Source: Rhodospirillales bacterium (GTDB taxonomy: Bacteria > Pseudomonadota > Alphaproteobacteria > Acetobacterales > Acetobacteraceae). From it: DNA of 58,103 bases. The notes below the pieces were generated by a model. The model saw only the letters and a list, made by a program, of their open reading frames with translations, ran no database searches and had not been told where the DNA came from. The position numbers and the translations under genes are program-made. Location of the stretch: positions 1 through 58,103 of the forward strand of contig CANFKS010000011.1 in NCBI GenBank assembly GCA_947447625.1. Direction: 5' to 3'. Positions within the stretch are counted from its first letter, which is position 1. Every line of letters begins with the position of its first letter. Of this stretch, positions 18,288 through 27,464 are shown piece after piece.

Positions 18288-18353
18288 AATCGGCGGGCAG
18301 AGCAACGCCCCGCGCACCAAGATCAGTAGGTTTTGTTTCAGCCACCGACCGCT

Positions 18354-19961
18354 TCAATGCGGATCGCGTTGTCCTCGGGCAGTCGCAACGATGAGATCTG
18401 CCTGTCGGAGCGCGAGGGCCTGGATGGTATGTGTCGGGTTCACTGCCCCGGCGGTAACGAACAAGGATCCGTCGGCGATGTAGAGGTTAGGCACATCGTG
18501 AGTCCGCCCCGCGGCATCGGTGACCGAGGTCTGCGGGCCATCGCCCATCCGGGCCGTGCCCATCAGATGGAAGCCCGCATCACGCAGCAACGGCACGTCG
18601 AGCAAGCTCCCTGCGCCGGCCTCGCTCAGCAGGTCGCGCGCCCTTGCCATCCCAAAATCGAGCGCTGCCCGTGTGTTGGCGCCGACCGCATAGGTCATCC
18701 GCGCGCCTGGCAGGCCGTCGCTGTCGGTTGCCGGATCGAGGTCCACCCGATTGGCGGGGTCCGGCAAATCGTCCGAGCAGATCGATACCCCGAGCGAATG
18801 GCCGAATGTCGCGGCGAAGGTGGCGGTATGGCGCCGCCCCCATGGCAAGCGGGCGCCACCGGCCCCGAGCGCGGTCAGCGCCGGGCCGATTCCGCGCATG
18901 ATCTGCAACTTGACCCCGCGCAGGAAGCCGCGCCGGAGGTCGGACTCGTAGAACTCATGGGAGGTGATGGCCCCCGCGGCATTGCCGCGCCAGCCGTCGA
19001 TTGGCGTATCGAACAGCCCGGTCACCCGTGCCAGCGGATGCAGCATCAACCGTCGTCCCACCAGGCCGCTGCGATTGGCCAGCCCTTGCGGAAAGCGTCC
19101 GCTGGCTGCGAGCAGCAACAGCCGCGGCGTGCCCACCCCGTTGGCGGCAAGAACGACCGTGCGGGCGCGCGTCAGATGGCGGCGGCCATGGCGGTCGATC
19201 CATAGCGCACCGGTTGCGTGACCCGCAGCATCGAGCGGAATATCCGCAACCCGCGCGCCCGTCACCAGCCGCACGCCAAGCGCCAGGGCCGCCGGCCAGT
19301 AGACCACATCGGCCGACGCCTTGGCGCGATGCGGGCAACCCAGCTCACAGGGCCCGCAGCCCACGCAGGCGCCCCGGCCTGGGCCGTGCGGGACCGTGTT
19401 GATCGCCAATTCCGCCGGCCACCAGTGCCAGCCGAGGCGCTCGAAGGCGCTGATGATCCGCCCCTCGCCCGGCAGCAGCGGCGCCGCCGGTAGCCTGCGG
19501 CCGGTCTGCGGCGGATAGGCGGGATTGCCGCGCGGTCCGGCGACGCCATTCATGCGCTCGTTGAGGTCGTAATAGGGGGCGAGATCGTTATAGCCGATCG
19601 GCCAGTCATCACCCACGCCGTCCTGCTGGCGCATGACGAAATCGGAGGGGTGCATCCGCGGCAGCAGCGCCGACCACATGACGGTCGAGCCGCCGACGCC
19701 ATTGAACATCAGGGGGCGGAACGGGCTTTCGGCATGGGTGACAGGATAATCCGCCGCGGTTCGGCGCGTGTTGGGGTTGGGCGACCAGTCGCCGAGGCGC
19801 CGGCGTTCCCAATCCGCGCCATCGGCCGGCCCGCCTTCCGGCGCGGTCCAGCCGCCCTGTTCGAGGCAGATCACCCGCATTCCCCGCGCTGCCAGCCGCC
19901 AGCTCGCCGCCGCGCCGGCCGCCCCCGCGCCGATCACCAGGACATCGGCGATGTCGTTCAC
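18354..19961 (-). CDS. GMC-family oxidoreductase with a cysteine cluster
   Basis: This 535-residue flavoprotein has the FAD-binding GAGAAG at residues 11-16. A GMC C-terminal substrate domain ends with HLMGTARMG and VNPTHTIQALALR, carrying the catalytic His/His-Asn pair positions. Inserted at 198-210 is a four-cysteine motif, Cys199-x2-Cys202-x2-Cys205-x3-Cys209-Pro. Such motifs occur in the Fe-S-carrying large subunits of membrane-linked GMC dehydrogenases (gluconate, fructose and glucose dehydrogenases) and in long-chain alcohol oxidases. It is therefore more likely a dehydrogenase passing electrons to a carrier than a simple oxidase. It overlaps the upstream Old-Yellow-Enzyme gene by ATGA. 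A paralog lies at 27942-29549. Substrate unknown. Confidence 0.87.
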   Translation of the reverse strand: MNDIADVLVIGAGAAGAAASWRLAARGMRVICLEQGGWTAPEGGPADGADWERRRLGDWSPNPNTRRTAADYPVTHAESPFRPLMFNGVGGSTVMWSALLPRMHPSDFVMRQQDGVGDDWPIGYNDLAPYYDLNERMNGVAGPRGNPAYPPQTGRRLPAAPLLPGEGRIISAFERLGWHWWPAELAINTVPHGPGRGACVGCGPCELGCPHRAKASADVVYWPAALALGVRLVTGARVADIPLDAAGHATGALWIDRHGRRHLTRARTVVLAANGVGTPRLLLLAASGRFPQGLANRSGLVGRRLMLHPLARVTGLFDTPIDGWRGNAAGAITSHEFYESDLRRGFLRGVKLQIMRGIGPALTALGAGGARLPWGRRHTATFAATFGHSLGVSICSDDLPDPANRVDLDPATDSDGLPGARMTYAVGANTRAALDFGMARARDLLSEAGAGSLLDVPLLRDAGFHLMGTARMGDGPQTSVTDAAGRTHDVPNLYIADGSLFVTAGAVNPTHTIQALALRQADLIVATARGQRDPH

Positions 19962-21934
19962 ACGCTGCGCCCCAGCGCATGTCCCTCGAACACCGCCTCA
20001 AGGGCCGAGCGGGCGGCGAGGCAGTCGCCGATCTGATGGAACGCAACGTTGCGTGGCGCCGACCAGCCCCGTGCCAATGCGTCGTTCGGGCGCGCATGTC
20101 CCGGCGCGACCAGGGCGGTGACGCCAGGCAGCGTGGTGAGCATCCCCGTCGAGAGATCCGTCACCGTCAGGGTCGTGCCATCCCAGCCCTCCACCGCATG
20201 GGACGGCAAAATCCGCACCTTCGCCTCGCGCAACCGCTGGCGCCAAGCGAAGCTCGAATAGATATTGACCTGCCATCCCGGGCTGCCGGACGGCGCGAGA
20301 ACCGTTACCTGATGCCCGGCATCGGCGAGATGCTCGATGAAACCGGCGATCGCCCAGGAACCCAGCCGGTCCTCCACCGCCACATGCGCCCCAAGCGCGG
20401 CGCCCTGCGCGAGTGCGGCCTCCATGGTGAGTGCCGCACCTTGTGCCAGCGTCGTGGCCTCTGCGGTGGCACCGGTTGCCAGCACGACGGTGTCGGCATC
20501 ACTCCCTGCAATAGCCTCGGCCGTCGCCTCGGTGTTCAGCAGCACCGTCACCCCGGCGCGCGCCAGTGCCGCAATTTGTGCCGTGCGGAGCAACAGCAGA
20601 TCCTGCCGTTTGGTCATCCAGGCATTCCACCGCAGGGCCCCGCCGAGTTCGTTTGTCCGCTCCCACAACGTGACCTCGTGGCCGCGCTGGGCTGCGACCG
20701 TGGCCGCCTCCATCCCTGCCGGCCCGCCGCCGATCACCAGGATGCGCTTGCGTTGCGACACCGCCAGCCGGTCCTCGGGCCACTCGGCCTCCCGCCCGGC
20801 CGCGGGGTTGCTGAGGCAGGTGATCGGCAGGGATTGCGCGAGGAAGCCGGCACAGCCCTGATTGCACGCCACGCACGGCCGCGTTTCAGCCTCGCGCCCT
20901 TCCGCCGCCTTGCGGACGATCGCCGGGTCTGCGATGTGCGCCCGGGCCATGCCGACCATCGCGATGTCGCCGCCGGCCAGCATGTCCTCTGCCTCGGCAA
21001 TGCTGCGATAGCGGCACACGGCAAATACCGGCGGCGGCTTGGCCAACGGCGCCAGGGCTGCCGCGATGCCGCGCGGCAGATGGTGGAACTGATCGCGCGC
21101 GAAGGCCATGTCCGCCATCTGGGTGCTGATCGTCGCGCTGCCATGATAGGCCGAATGGGACACGTTCACGAAATCGAGCGGCACCGCCGCGCAGAGCGTC
21201 GCGGTGATGCGCTGCATATCGGCAAGACCGAGCCCGCCGGCCAGAAACTCGTCGGCCGATATGCGAATGCCCATTGCAACCGACCCACCGACCGCGGCCC
21301 GCACCGCGGCCAGCGTCTCAAGCGCCATGCGCATCCTGTTGGCCTCGCTGCCGCCATAGCGGTCATCGCGCTGGTTGACGGCCGGCGAGAGGAATTGCTG
21401 CAGCAGATGCCCATGCCCCAGCGTGATCTCGACACCATCAAGACCCGCCTCGACCAGATTGCGGGCAACCAGCGCATGGGCCTGCACCACCTCGGCGATC
21501 TCCGCCTCGCTCATCGGATGAGGCGGCGACGCCGTGCCGGACCAGGCTACCGGTGAGGCGGACCAGGCCGGAGTGCGGGTGAAATTGCCGTCGATATGCC
21601 GCCCGAGATGGATCACCTGGCCAAACAGCCGCGCCCCCTCTGCCTGCACGGCGCGTGCGATCTGCGCAAAGACCGGGATTGCGGCCGGCTCATAGCCGTT
21701 CACCCCCTGCCGGCGGCCGAGGCTCGAGCGGTGCACGCGGATCGCCTCGAAAATAATCAGCCCGGCCCCGCCGCGCGCGCGCGCCTGATGATAGGCCAGA
21801 TGGCGCGCGCTCGGCAGATTGTCCTCGCCGTAATTGGTGGTGTGGGCCGGCACGAAAATGCGGTTGCGCACCTCGACCGGGCCAAGCCGGAGCGAGCGGA
21901 ACACACCGGGGTAGCGCGCTGCAGGATCGGCCAT
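19958..21934 (-). CDS. NADH:flavin oxidoreductase (2,4-dienoyl-CoA reductase / trimethylamine dehydrogenase type)
   Basis: This 658-residue protein has an N-terminal Old-Yellow-Enzyme TIM barrel for FMN, a [4Fe-4S] site and a C-terminal pyridine-nucleotide-disulfide-reductase-like domain. Landmarks: VEVRNRIFVPAHTTNYGEDN at the start, VEITLGHGHLLQQFLSP..RDDRYGGS in the barrel, Cys354-x2-Cys357-x3-Cys361-x11-Cys373 for the cluster, and GGGPAGMEAA from 402 for dinucleotide binding. Family members reduce dienoyl-CoAs, oxidise amines or reduce enones. The ATG at 21934 has GAGGTG at the right spacing; upstream in-frame sequence runs into the divergent gene's 5' region. It is the first gene of a two-gene operon with the GMC oxidoreductase, divergent from the ABC importer. 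Confidence 0.9.
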   Translation of the reverse strand: MADPAARYPGVFRSLRLGPVEVRNRIFVPAHTTNYGEDNLPSARHLAYHQARARGGAGLIIFEAIRVHRSSLGRRQGVNGYEPAAIPVFAQIARAVQAEGARLFGQVIHLGRHIDGNFTRTPAWSASPVAWSGTASPPHPMSEAEIAEVVQAHALVARNLVEAGLDGVEITLGHGHLLQQFLSPAVNQRDDRYGGSEANRMRMALETLAAVRAAVGGSVAMGIRISADEFLAGGLGLADMQRITATLCAAVPLDFVNVSHSAYHGSATISTQMADMAFARDQFHHLPRGIAAALAPLAKPPPVFAVCRYRSIAEAEDMLAGGDIAMVGMARAHIADPAIVRKAAEGREAETRPCVACNQGCAGFLAQSLPITCLSNPAAGREAEWPEDRLAVSQRKRILVIGGGPAGMEAATVAAQRGHEVTLWERTNELGGALRWNAWMTKRQDLLLLRTAQIAALARAGVTVLLNTEATAEAIAGSDADTVVLATGATAEATTLAQGAALTMEAALAQGAALGAHVAVEDRLGSWAIAGFIEHLADAGHQVTVLAPSGSPGWQVNIYSSFAWRQRLREAKVRILPSHAVEGWDGTTLTVTDLSTGMLTTLPGVTALVAPGHARPNDALARGWSAPRNVAFHQIGDCLAARSALEAVFEGHALGRSV

Positions 21935-22047
21935 CGTCACCTCGTGATTGATCGTCGCTGAGTGCAGACGCCGCGAAAAAGTCACCTTGACGTGGCGCGT
22001 CACTGTTCCATCATGCTGCCAGTGCTGAACAGGTCGAGGAAGCAAAC

Positions 22048-23625
22048 ATGAAAATCCGTCGCCGCCAAGTGGTCGCCGGTGCCGCAACCGCGACATATCT
22101 GCCGCTGGCCAGCCGCGAGGCGGCGGCGCAGCAGGCCCGCACCATGGTGCTGGCGATGCCCGGCGCGCCCGAGGGGTTCGACGGCGATGCCCTGCGGCCG
22201 GGAACGCAGGAGAGCGTGACCCAGATCTATGAAGGCCTGACCCGCTACGCCCGCGTGCAGCGCAATGGCCGCACTTGGCTCGATGGCAACAAGATCGAAG
22301 GCGCTCTCGCGGAGAAGTGGGAGAATTCAGCCGACGGCAAGCGTTGGGTCCTCACCATGCGCGCCGGCGTGAAAAGCTTCTACGGCAATGAACTCTCGGC
22401 CGCCGACGTCGAGTGGGGCTGGAACAAGTCCCTCGCGCAGAAGCGCACCGGCGGTTTTATCGCCAGCGTCGCCAACGTCACCGCGGTCAAGGCGCTCTCC
22501 CAGCGCGAGGTGGAGTTCACCCTCTCCGCCCCCTCCTCGATCTTCCTCGCCTGCCTCACGCTGTATGTTCCCGGCATCTACGACAGCACCGAAATGAAAA
22601 AGCATGCCACCGCCGAGGACCCTTGGGCGCTCAAGTGGCTTGAAACCAACAGCGCCGGCTACGGGCCCTACCATGTCGAGAGTGTGCGCGCCGGCGAGCA
22701 GGCGGTGTTCATCGCCAACCCCAATTATTTCCGCGGCCAGCCCAACATCCAGCGCGTCATCTACCGCGCAGTGCCGTCCGGCGCCTCGCGCATCACCCTG
22801 CTGCGGACCGGCCAGGCCCATTGGATCGACCGTCCGACGGTGCAGCAGGTGGTCGAACTGCAAAAGGACAACCGGGTAAAGGTCCAGGAGTCCGACGGCC
22901 GCGCGATGGCATCGGTCCGGATGAATGCCACCATCAAGCCGTTCGATGATGTCCGGGTCCGCAAGGCGTTCAACTTCGCGATCGACCAGGAGAAGCTGCG
23001 TCAGGCGATCCTGCTCGGCACCGGTGAGGCTGCGCGCTCGATCGTGCCGCCCATCGTCGCCGCCTATGATCCGTCGCATTTCAGCTATGGGCATGATCCC
23101 GCCAAAGCCAAGGCACTGCTGGCCGAGGCCGGTTATGCCAGCGGCCTCACCGTCGAATTGTCGTTCTCCGACATTCTGTGGTGGGAGGAGCAGATGGCGG
23201 TGCAGATCGCCGACCAGCTTCGCGCGGTCGGCGTCACCTGCAAGCCGCAGCGGATCACCGCGTCGGACATGCGGGCACGCGCGGCCCCGGGGAAGCAGGA
23301 CATGCCGATGTTTACCTTCGAGGATGGCCCCATCGTGCTCGACCCGATCTACACGATGGCGCTCCTCGCCCATTCGAAAGGCGTCTCCAACAGGGCACAA
23401 TACAAGAGCGCCGCCCTCGATGCGGCGATCGACACCGCCCGCACGACGACCGACATGGCCGAGCGCGACCGCCTGGCCCGCCAGGCGCAAAAAATATGGG
23501 CCGACGACGCGCCCTGGATCATGACGGTCTATCCGCAGACCTTCGAGGCGATGGCGCCGAGCGTCTCTGGATGGGTGCCGCACCCGGACGAGCACGAGCG
23601 CTGGTTCGACCTCAAGATCGGCTGA
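22048..23625 (+). CDS. oligopeptide/dipeptide-type ABC transporter substrate-binding protein
   Basis: This is a 525-residue periplasmic binding protein of solute-binding family 5. The N-terminus, MKIRRRQVVAGAATATYLPL, is a twin-arginine-type signal with cleavage expected after the alanine run near residue 28. The family hallmark region reads VTQIYEGLTRY, and the DVEWGWNKSLAQKRTGG and VRKAFNFAIDQEKLRQA stretches are typical. It delivers its ligand to the two permeases encoded next. Members of this family bind peptides, nickel, opines, sugars or aromatic-containing compounds, so the ligand cannot be read here. Good Shine-Dalgarno GAGGA before the ATG. First gene of a run to 30723. Confidence 0.93.
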   Translation: MKIRRRQVVAGAATATYLPLASREAAAQQARTMVLAMPGAPEGFDGDALRPGTQESVTQIYEGLTRYARVQRNGRTWLDGNKIEGALAEKWENSADGKRWVLTMRAGVKSFYGNELSAADVEWGWNKSLAQKRTGGFIASVANVTAVKALSQREVEFTLSAPSSIFLACLTLYVPGIYDSTEMKKHATAEDPWALKWLETNSAGYGPYHVESVRAGEQAVFIANPNYFRGQPNIQRVIYRAVPSGASRITLLRTGQAHWIDRPTVQQVVELQKDNRVKVQESDGRAMASVRMNATIKPFDDVRVRKAFNFAIDQEKLRQAILLGTGEAARSIVPPIVAAYDPSHFSYGHDPAKAKALLAEAGYASGLTVELSFSDILWWEEQMAVQIADQLRAVGVTCKPQRITASDMRARAAPGKQDMPMFTFEDGPIVLDPIYTMALLAHSKGVSNRAQYKSAALDAAIDTARTTTDMAERDRLARQAQKIWADDAPWIMTVYPQTFEAMAPSVSGWVPHPDEHERWFDLKIG

Positions 23626-23629
23626 TCCT

Positions 23630-24646
23630 GTGGCGCGTGCTGGCTGGTTTTTGGTGCGACGACTGGCGTTGCTCGCGCCATTGCTCCTGATCATCGGGTT
23701 CCTGACCTTCGCCCTGCTCCGCATGGGTGGGCAGGACCCGACGGCCATGCTGGCCGGCCCGACCGCAACGATCGAGGAGATCAACCGTCTGCGCGCCGAT
23801 TACGGGCTGGACCAGCCCATGCCGGTGCAGTTCGGCATCTGGGTCGGCCATGTTCTGCAGGGCGATCTCGGCCGCTCCTGGATCACCAACCGTGCGGTTC
23901 TTGGCGAGTTGATAGACCGGCTGCCCGCGACCCTCGAACTGCTGCTGTGCGGCGTGGCGCTTGGTGCGCTGCTCGGCATCCCCGCCGGCATGGTGGCGGC
24001 GTTCCGGCGCGGCCGCTTCGCTGATTTCGCCTCCCGGGCGCTGGCGTTGTTCGGCTTCTCGATCCCGACCTATTTTCTCGCCTTATCGATGCTGCTGATC
24101 TTCTTCTATGTCCTCGAATGGTCGCCCCCCGGGATGGGCCGGCTCAGCCTGATGCTGACCCCGCCCCCGCGCCTGACCGGCAGCTACACGCTCGACGCTC
24201 TGCTGGCCGGTGACGGCGCGGCGGCGCGCTCGGCCTTCTCGCAACTCATCCTGCCCGTGGTCTGCGTCGCGATCGCCACCGCGGCACCGGTGGTGAGCCA
24301 GGTGCGCGCCATCGTGCTGGGTGTACTCGGCACCGACCACATCTCCTACGCTCGCGCCCAGGGTCTACCCCACGCGATGATCTCGCGCATCGCGCTGCGC
24401 GGCGCCGCGACCCCGGTGGTCACCTTCGTTGGCGCCGAGCTTGCGGGGCTGGTGGGGACCACGTCGCTGATCGAATACGTATTCGCCTGGGGCGGGGTTG
24501 GGCAGTTCGGCCTCGAGGCCATCATCAAAGGCGATTTTGCGGTCGTGCAGGGCTATGTCCTCATGCTCGCGCTGTTCTCGGTTGCGATGTTCCTCATCGT
24601 CGATCTGATGGTGCTGGCGCTTGAGCCGCGGGCCGCTCTGCGATGA
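23630..24646 (+). CDS. ABC transporter permease, DppB/OppB family
   Basis: This 338-residue inner-membrane protein has about six helices. It shows the DppB pattern: an N-terminal helix (WFLVRRLALLAPLLLIIGFLTFALLRM), GQDPTAMLAGPTAT, DYGLDQPMPVQFGIWVGHVLQGDLGRSW, then the transmembrane core with the EAA loop YARAQGLPHAMISRIALRGA. Ends VDLMVLALEPRAALR. It starts with GTG 4 bp after the binding protein and overlaps the second permease by ATGA. A 30-residue insertion-like loop near residues 165-195 sits between helices, within family variation. Confidence 0.93.
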   Translation: MARAGWFLVRRLALLAPLLLIIGFLTFALLRMGGQDPTAMLAGPTATIEEINRLRADYGLDQPMPVQFGIWVGHVLQGDLGRSWITNRAVLGELIDRLPATLELLLCGVALGALLGIPAGMVAAFRRGRFADFASRALALFGFSIPTYFLALSMLLIFFYVLEWSPPGMGRLSLMLTPPPRLTGSYTLDALLAGDGAAARSAFSQLILPVVCVAIATAAPVVSQVRAIVLGVLGTDHISYARAQGLPHAMISRIALRGAATPVVTFVGAELAGLVGTTSLIEYVFAWGGVGQFGLEAIIKGDFAVVQGYVLMLALFSVAMFLIVDLMVLALEPRAALR

Positions 24647-25512
24647 TCGCGACCATGCTCGGCTTTGCGCCGCTGGCGCGCGCGCGCGGCCTGTCCCGCC
24701 GCAGTCCGATGGCGGCGATCGGCGTGCTGATCCTCGCATTATTTGTGATCGCCGCCCTGTTCGAGCCGCTGTTGACGCAGTACGACCCGGTGGCTGCGGA
24801 CACCACGGCATTGATGAAGCCCCCTGGCGGCGCCCATCTGTTTGGCACCGATGCCAATGGCATGGATGTCTATGCCCGCGTGCTGCGAGGCACCCGCTAT
24901 GCCTTTGGTATCGCGATCCCCGCCGTGCTGGTGGCGATGCTGATCGGCGTGCCGGTCGGCCTGCTGACCGGCTATCTCGGCGGCTGGACCGATGAGGTGC
25001 TGATGCGCGGCTTCGATGCGATGCGGGTGTTTCCCTCGATCATCCTGGCGCTTGCGGTGGTGTCGGCGGCCGGGCCGTCGCTGGTCAATGTGGTGATCGT
25101 GCTGGGCGTGCTCGACGCCCCGGTGTTTGCCCGCCTGGTGCGCTCCGAGGTGCTGGCGCTGCGCTCCGGCGGGTTCGTGGAGAGCGCGGTGGCCGCCGGC
25201 AACACGCTGCCACGGCTGCTGTTCGTCCATCTGATGCCCAACGCACTCGCCGGCGCGATGGCCCAATCGGCGGTGCGGGCGGCATGGGCGGTGCGCATCT
25301 CCACGACTCTGGCCTTCCTCGGCCTCGGCATCCAGCCGCCCACGCCGGAATGGGGCGCGATGATCCGCCAGGGTGCCGAATACATGGTGACCGGCCAATG
25401 GTGGGTCGGCGTGTTCCCCGGCATTGCGCTCATCCTGCTCAGCCTCGGGCTCAACCTCGCCGGCGACGGATTGTCCGAATTGCTCGACCCGCGCCAGCGC
25501 AAGGCCGGCTGA
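24643..25512 (+). CDS. ABC transporter permease, DppC/OppC family
   Basis: This 289-residue inner-membrane protein begins with the OppC N-terminal helix region (RSPMAAIGVLILALFVIAALFEPLLTQYDP) and the FGTDANGMDVYARVLRGTRYAFGIAIPAVLVAMLIG stretch characteristic of DppC. The EAA loop reads ESAVAAGNTLPRLLFVHLMPNA. It pairs with the preceding DppB-like subunit to form the channel. Both ends overlap their neighbours (ATGA with the first permease, TGATG with the first ATPase), a tightly coupled operon. Confidence 0.94.
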   Translation: MIATMLGFAPLARARGLSRRSPMAAIGVLILALFVIAALFEPLLTQYDPVAADTTALMKPPGGAHLFGTDANGMDVYARVLRGTRYAFGIAIPAVLVAMLIGVPVGLLTGYLGGWTDEVLMRGFDAMRVFPSIILALAVVSAAGPSLVNVVIVLGVLDAPVFARLVRSEVLALRSGGFVESAVAAGNTLPRLLFVHLMPNALAGAMAQSAVRAAWAVRISTTLAFLGLGIQPPTPEWGAMIRQGAEYMVTGQWWVGVFPGIALILLSLGLNLAGDGLSELLDPRQRKAG

Positions 25513-26480
25513 TGCTGCTCACGGTCGAGGACCTGCACACCCGCTTCATCACCCGCGATCTCGATGACCGGGTCCGGGTGGCCGAGGCACTCAACGGCGT
25601 GTCGTTCGGCGTTGGCGAGGGGCGGATCCTCGGCCTCGTCGGCGAAAGCGGTGCGGGCAAGTCGTTGACCGTCACGTCGCTGCTCGGGCTGCTGCGGCCG
25701 CCGGCACGGGTGACGGCGGGCCGCGCGCTGTTCGAGGGGCGCGACCTGCTGGCGCTCTCCGAGGCGGCGCTGTCTGAGATCAGGGGGAGCCGGATCGGGC
25801 TGATCGTGCAATCCCCGCGCAGCGCGCTTGATCCGCTCGCCCGCATCGGCGCGCAACTCGTGCGGGTCCAGCGGGTTCATCGCCGGATCAGCGAAGCGGA
25901 TGCGCGCAGCAGGGCCGAGGCGATGCTGGTCTCGGTCGGCATCCCCGATCCGCGCCGCCGGCTTGAGGCCTGGCCGCACGAATTGTCCGGCGGCATGGCG
26001 CAGCGGGTCGTGATCGCGCTTGCCCTCATCAACGAACCGCATCTGCTGATCGCCGACGAACCCACGACGGGCCTCGATGTCACAGTCCAGGCACAGATCC
26101 TCGACCTGTTGCACGAACAGGTGCGGCGGCGGCGGATCGGCGCCATCGTCATCACCCATGACCTTGGCGTCGTCGCCCAGTATTGCGATGACGTGGCGGT
26201 GATGTTTGCCGGGCAGGTCATGGAGCAGGGCGCGGTGGCTGAAGTGTTTGCCCGCCCGGCACACCCCTACACGCGGGCGTTGCTCGCCTCGGTGCCGGAG
26301 CGGTTGGTGCTCGGCACCGGTAAGATGCTGGGTGGCCCGCCGCCCGACCTCTACGCCTTGCCGCGGGGCTGTCTGTATGGTCAGCGCTGCGCCCATGCTG
26401 CCGCACAATGCGCAGCACCGCCGCCGATGAGCGCCACGCAATCCGGCGCGGCACGCTGCCATTTTGCAGGTTTGGCATGA
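25512..26480 (+). CDS. ABC transporter ATP-binding protein, DppD/OppD family
   Basis: This 322-residue ATPase carries Walker A GESGAGKS at 44-51, a Q-loop in VQSPRSALDP, signature LSGGMAQR, Walker B LLIADEPTTGLD and the H-switch ITHDLG. The C-terminal oligopeptide-transporter extension includes RPAHPYTRALLASVPE and a cysteine-bearing segment (GCLYGQRCAHAAAQC) that in relatives can hold an Fe-S cluster. It forms a heterodimer with the next gene's product to power import. Overlaps both neighbours. Confidence 0.94.
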   Translation: MLLTVEDLHTRFITRDLDDRVRVAEALNGVSFGVGEGRILGLVGESGAGKSLTVTSLLGLLRPPARVTAGRALFEGRDLLALSEAALSEIRGSRIGLIVQSPRSALDPLARIGAQLVRVQRVHRRISEADARSRAEAMLVSVGIPDPRRRLEAWPHELSGGMAQRVVIALALINEPHLLIADEPTTGLDVTVQAQILDLLHEQVRRRRIGAIVITHDLGVVAQYCDDVAVMFAGQVMEQGAVAEVFARPAHPYTRALLASVPERLVLGTGKMLGGPPPDLYALPRGCLYGQRCAHAAAQCAAPPPMSATQSGAARCHFAGLA

Positions 26481-27451
26481 CCGCGATCGCTGAACTGCGT
26501 GGGCTCGGCATGCGCTTCGGCCCGATGGCCCAGGGCGTGCATGCCTTGCAGGACATCGATCTGACGGTTCGCCCGGGCGAGATCCTCGGTCTGGTCGGGG
26601 AATCAGGCTCCGGCAAATCCACCCTCGGGCGCTGCCTGCTGCGTCTGCTCGCACCCACCGCCGGCACCGTGCGCTTCGAGGGTGACGATATCACGGCCTG
26701 GCCGGAGCGGCGGCTGCGCAGGCTGCGCTCGGCGATGTCGATGGTGTTCCAGGACCCCTGGTCGGCGCTGAATCCGCGCATGCGCATCCGCGCGCTGATC
26801 GAGGAGCCGCTGCTGCTGCATTGCGCCTTGTCGGCCGCCGAACGACGGGCGCGCGGCGAGGCCCTCGCCACCGCGGTGCGGATATCGCCTGATCAACTCG
26901 ACCGCATGCCCGGCGAATTGTCGGGGGGGCAACTCCAGCGCGTCTGCATCGCGCGCGCCATCGCCACCAACCCACGCCTGATCGTGCTCGACGAGCCGAC
27001 CTCTTCGCTTGACCTCTCGGTGCGTGCCGGCATCCTCGACCTGCTCGCCGAACTGCGCGCCAGCACCGGCAGTGCCATGGTGTTCATCACCCATGATCTC
27101 GCGACCCTGCGGCTGATCGCCGACCGGGTGGCGGTGCTGTATCTCGGGCGCATCATCGAGGAGGGCCCGGCCGGCCGGGTGCTGGCCGATCCGCTGCACC
27201 CCTATACCCAGGCGCTGCTGTCGGCACATCTCTCGGCTGACCCCGCCGAACGCAGCCGGCGGATCCGTCTGCAAGGCGAGATCCCAAGCCCGATCAACCG
27301 CCCGCCCGGCTGCAGCTTCGCCACCCGCTGTCCGCTCGCCGAGCCACGCTGCAACGCGGTGCAGCCCCCGTTGCTGGAGCAGGAGCCCGGTCATATCGCC
27401 GCCTGCCTGCGCGTCCCCGAAGGCAGCAACCGCCTCGTCCCTCCCCCATGA
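26477..27451 (+). CDS. ABC transporter ATP-binding protein, DppF/OppF family
   Basis: This 324-residue ATPase has Walker A GESGSGKS at 41-48, Q-loop MVFQDPWSALNPR, signature LSGGQLQR, Walker B LIVLDEPTSSLD and switch FITHDLA. The tail shows the OppF extension LHPYTQALLSAHLSADP and the Cys-bearing GCSFATRCPLAEPRC. With the preceding four genes it completes one full five-component importer. ATGA overlap with dppD-like gene; 13 bp to the carboxymuconolactone-decarboxylase-like gene, so the enzymes downstream are probably expressed with the importer. Confidence 0.94.
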   Translation: MTAIAELRGLGMRFGPMAQGVHALQDIDLTVRPGEILGLVGESGSGKSTLGRCLLRLLAPTAGTVRFEGDDITAWPERRLRRLRSAMSMVFQDPWSALNPRMRIRALIEEPLLLHCALSAAERRARGEALATAVRISPDQLDRMPGELSGGQLQRVCIARAIATNPRLIVLDEPTSSLDLSVRAGILDLLAELRASTGSAMVFITHDLATLRLIADRVAVLYLGRIIEEGPAGRVLADPLHPYTQALLSAHLSADPAERSRRIRLQGEIPSPINRPPGCSFATRCPLAEPRCNAVQPPLLEQEPGHIAACLRVPEGSNRLVPPP

Positions 27452-27464
27452 CAGGAGCCTCGCC

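Noticed and set aside
21987-22017. TTGACG...CATGCT as promoter of the peptide-type importer
   Set aside because: Spacing is 19 bp and the -10 match is poor; not strong enough to list as a feature.
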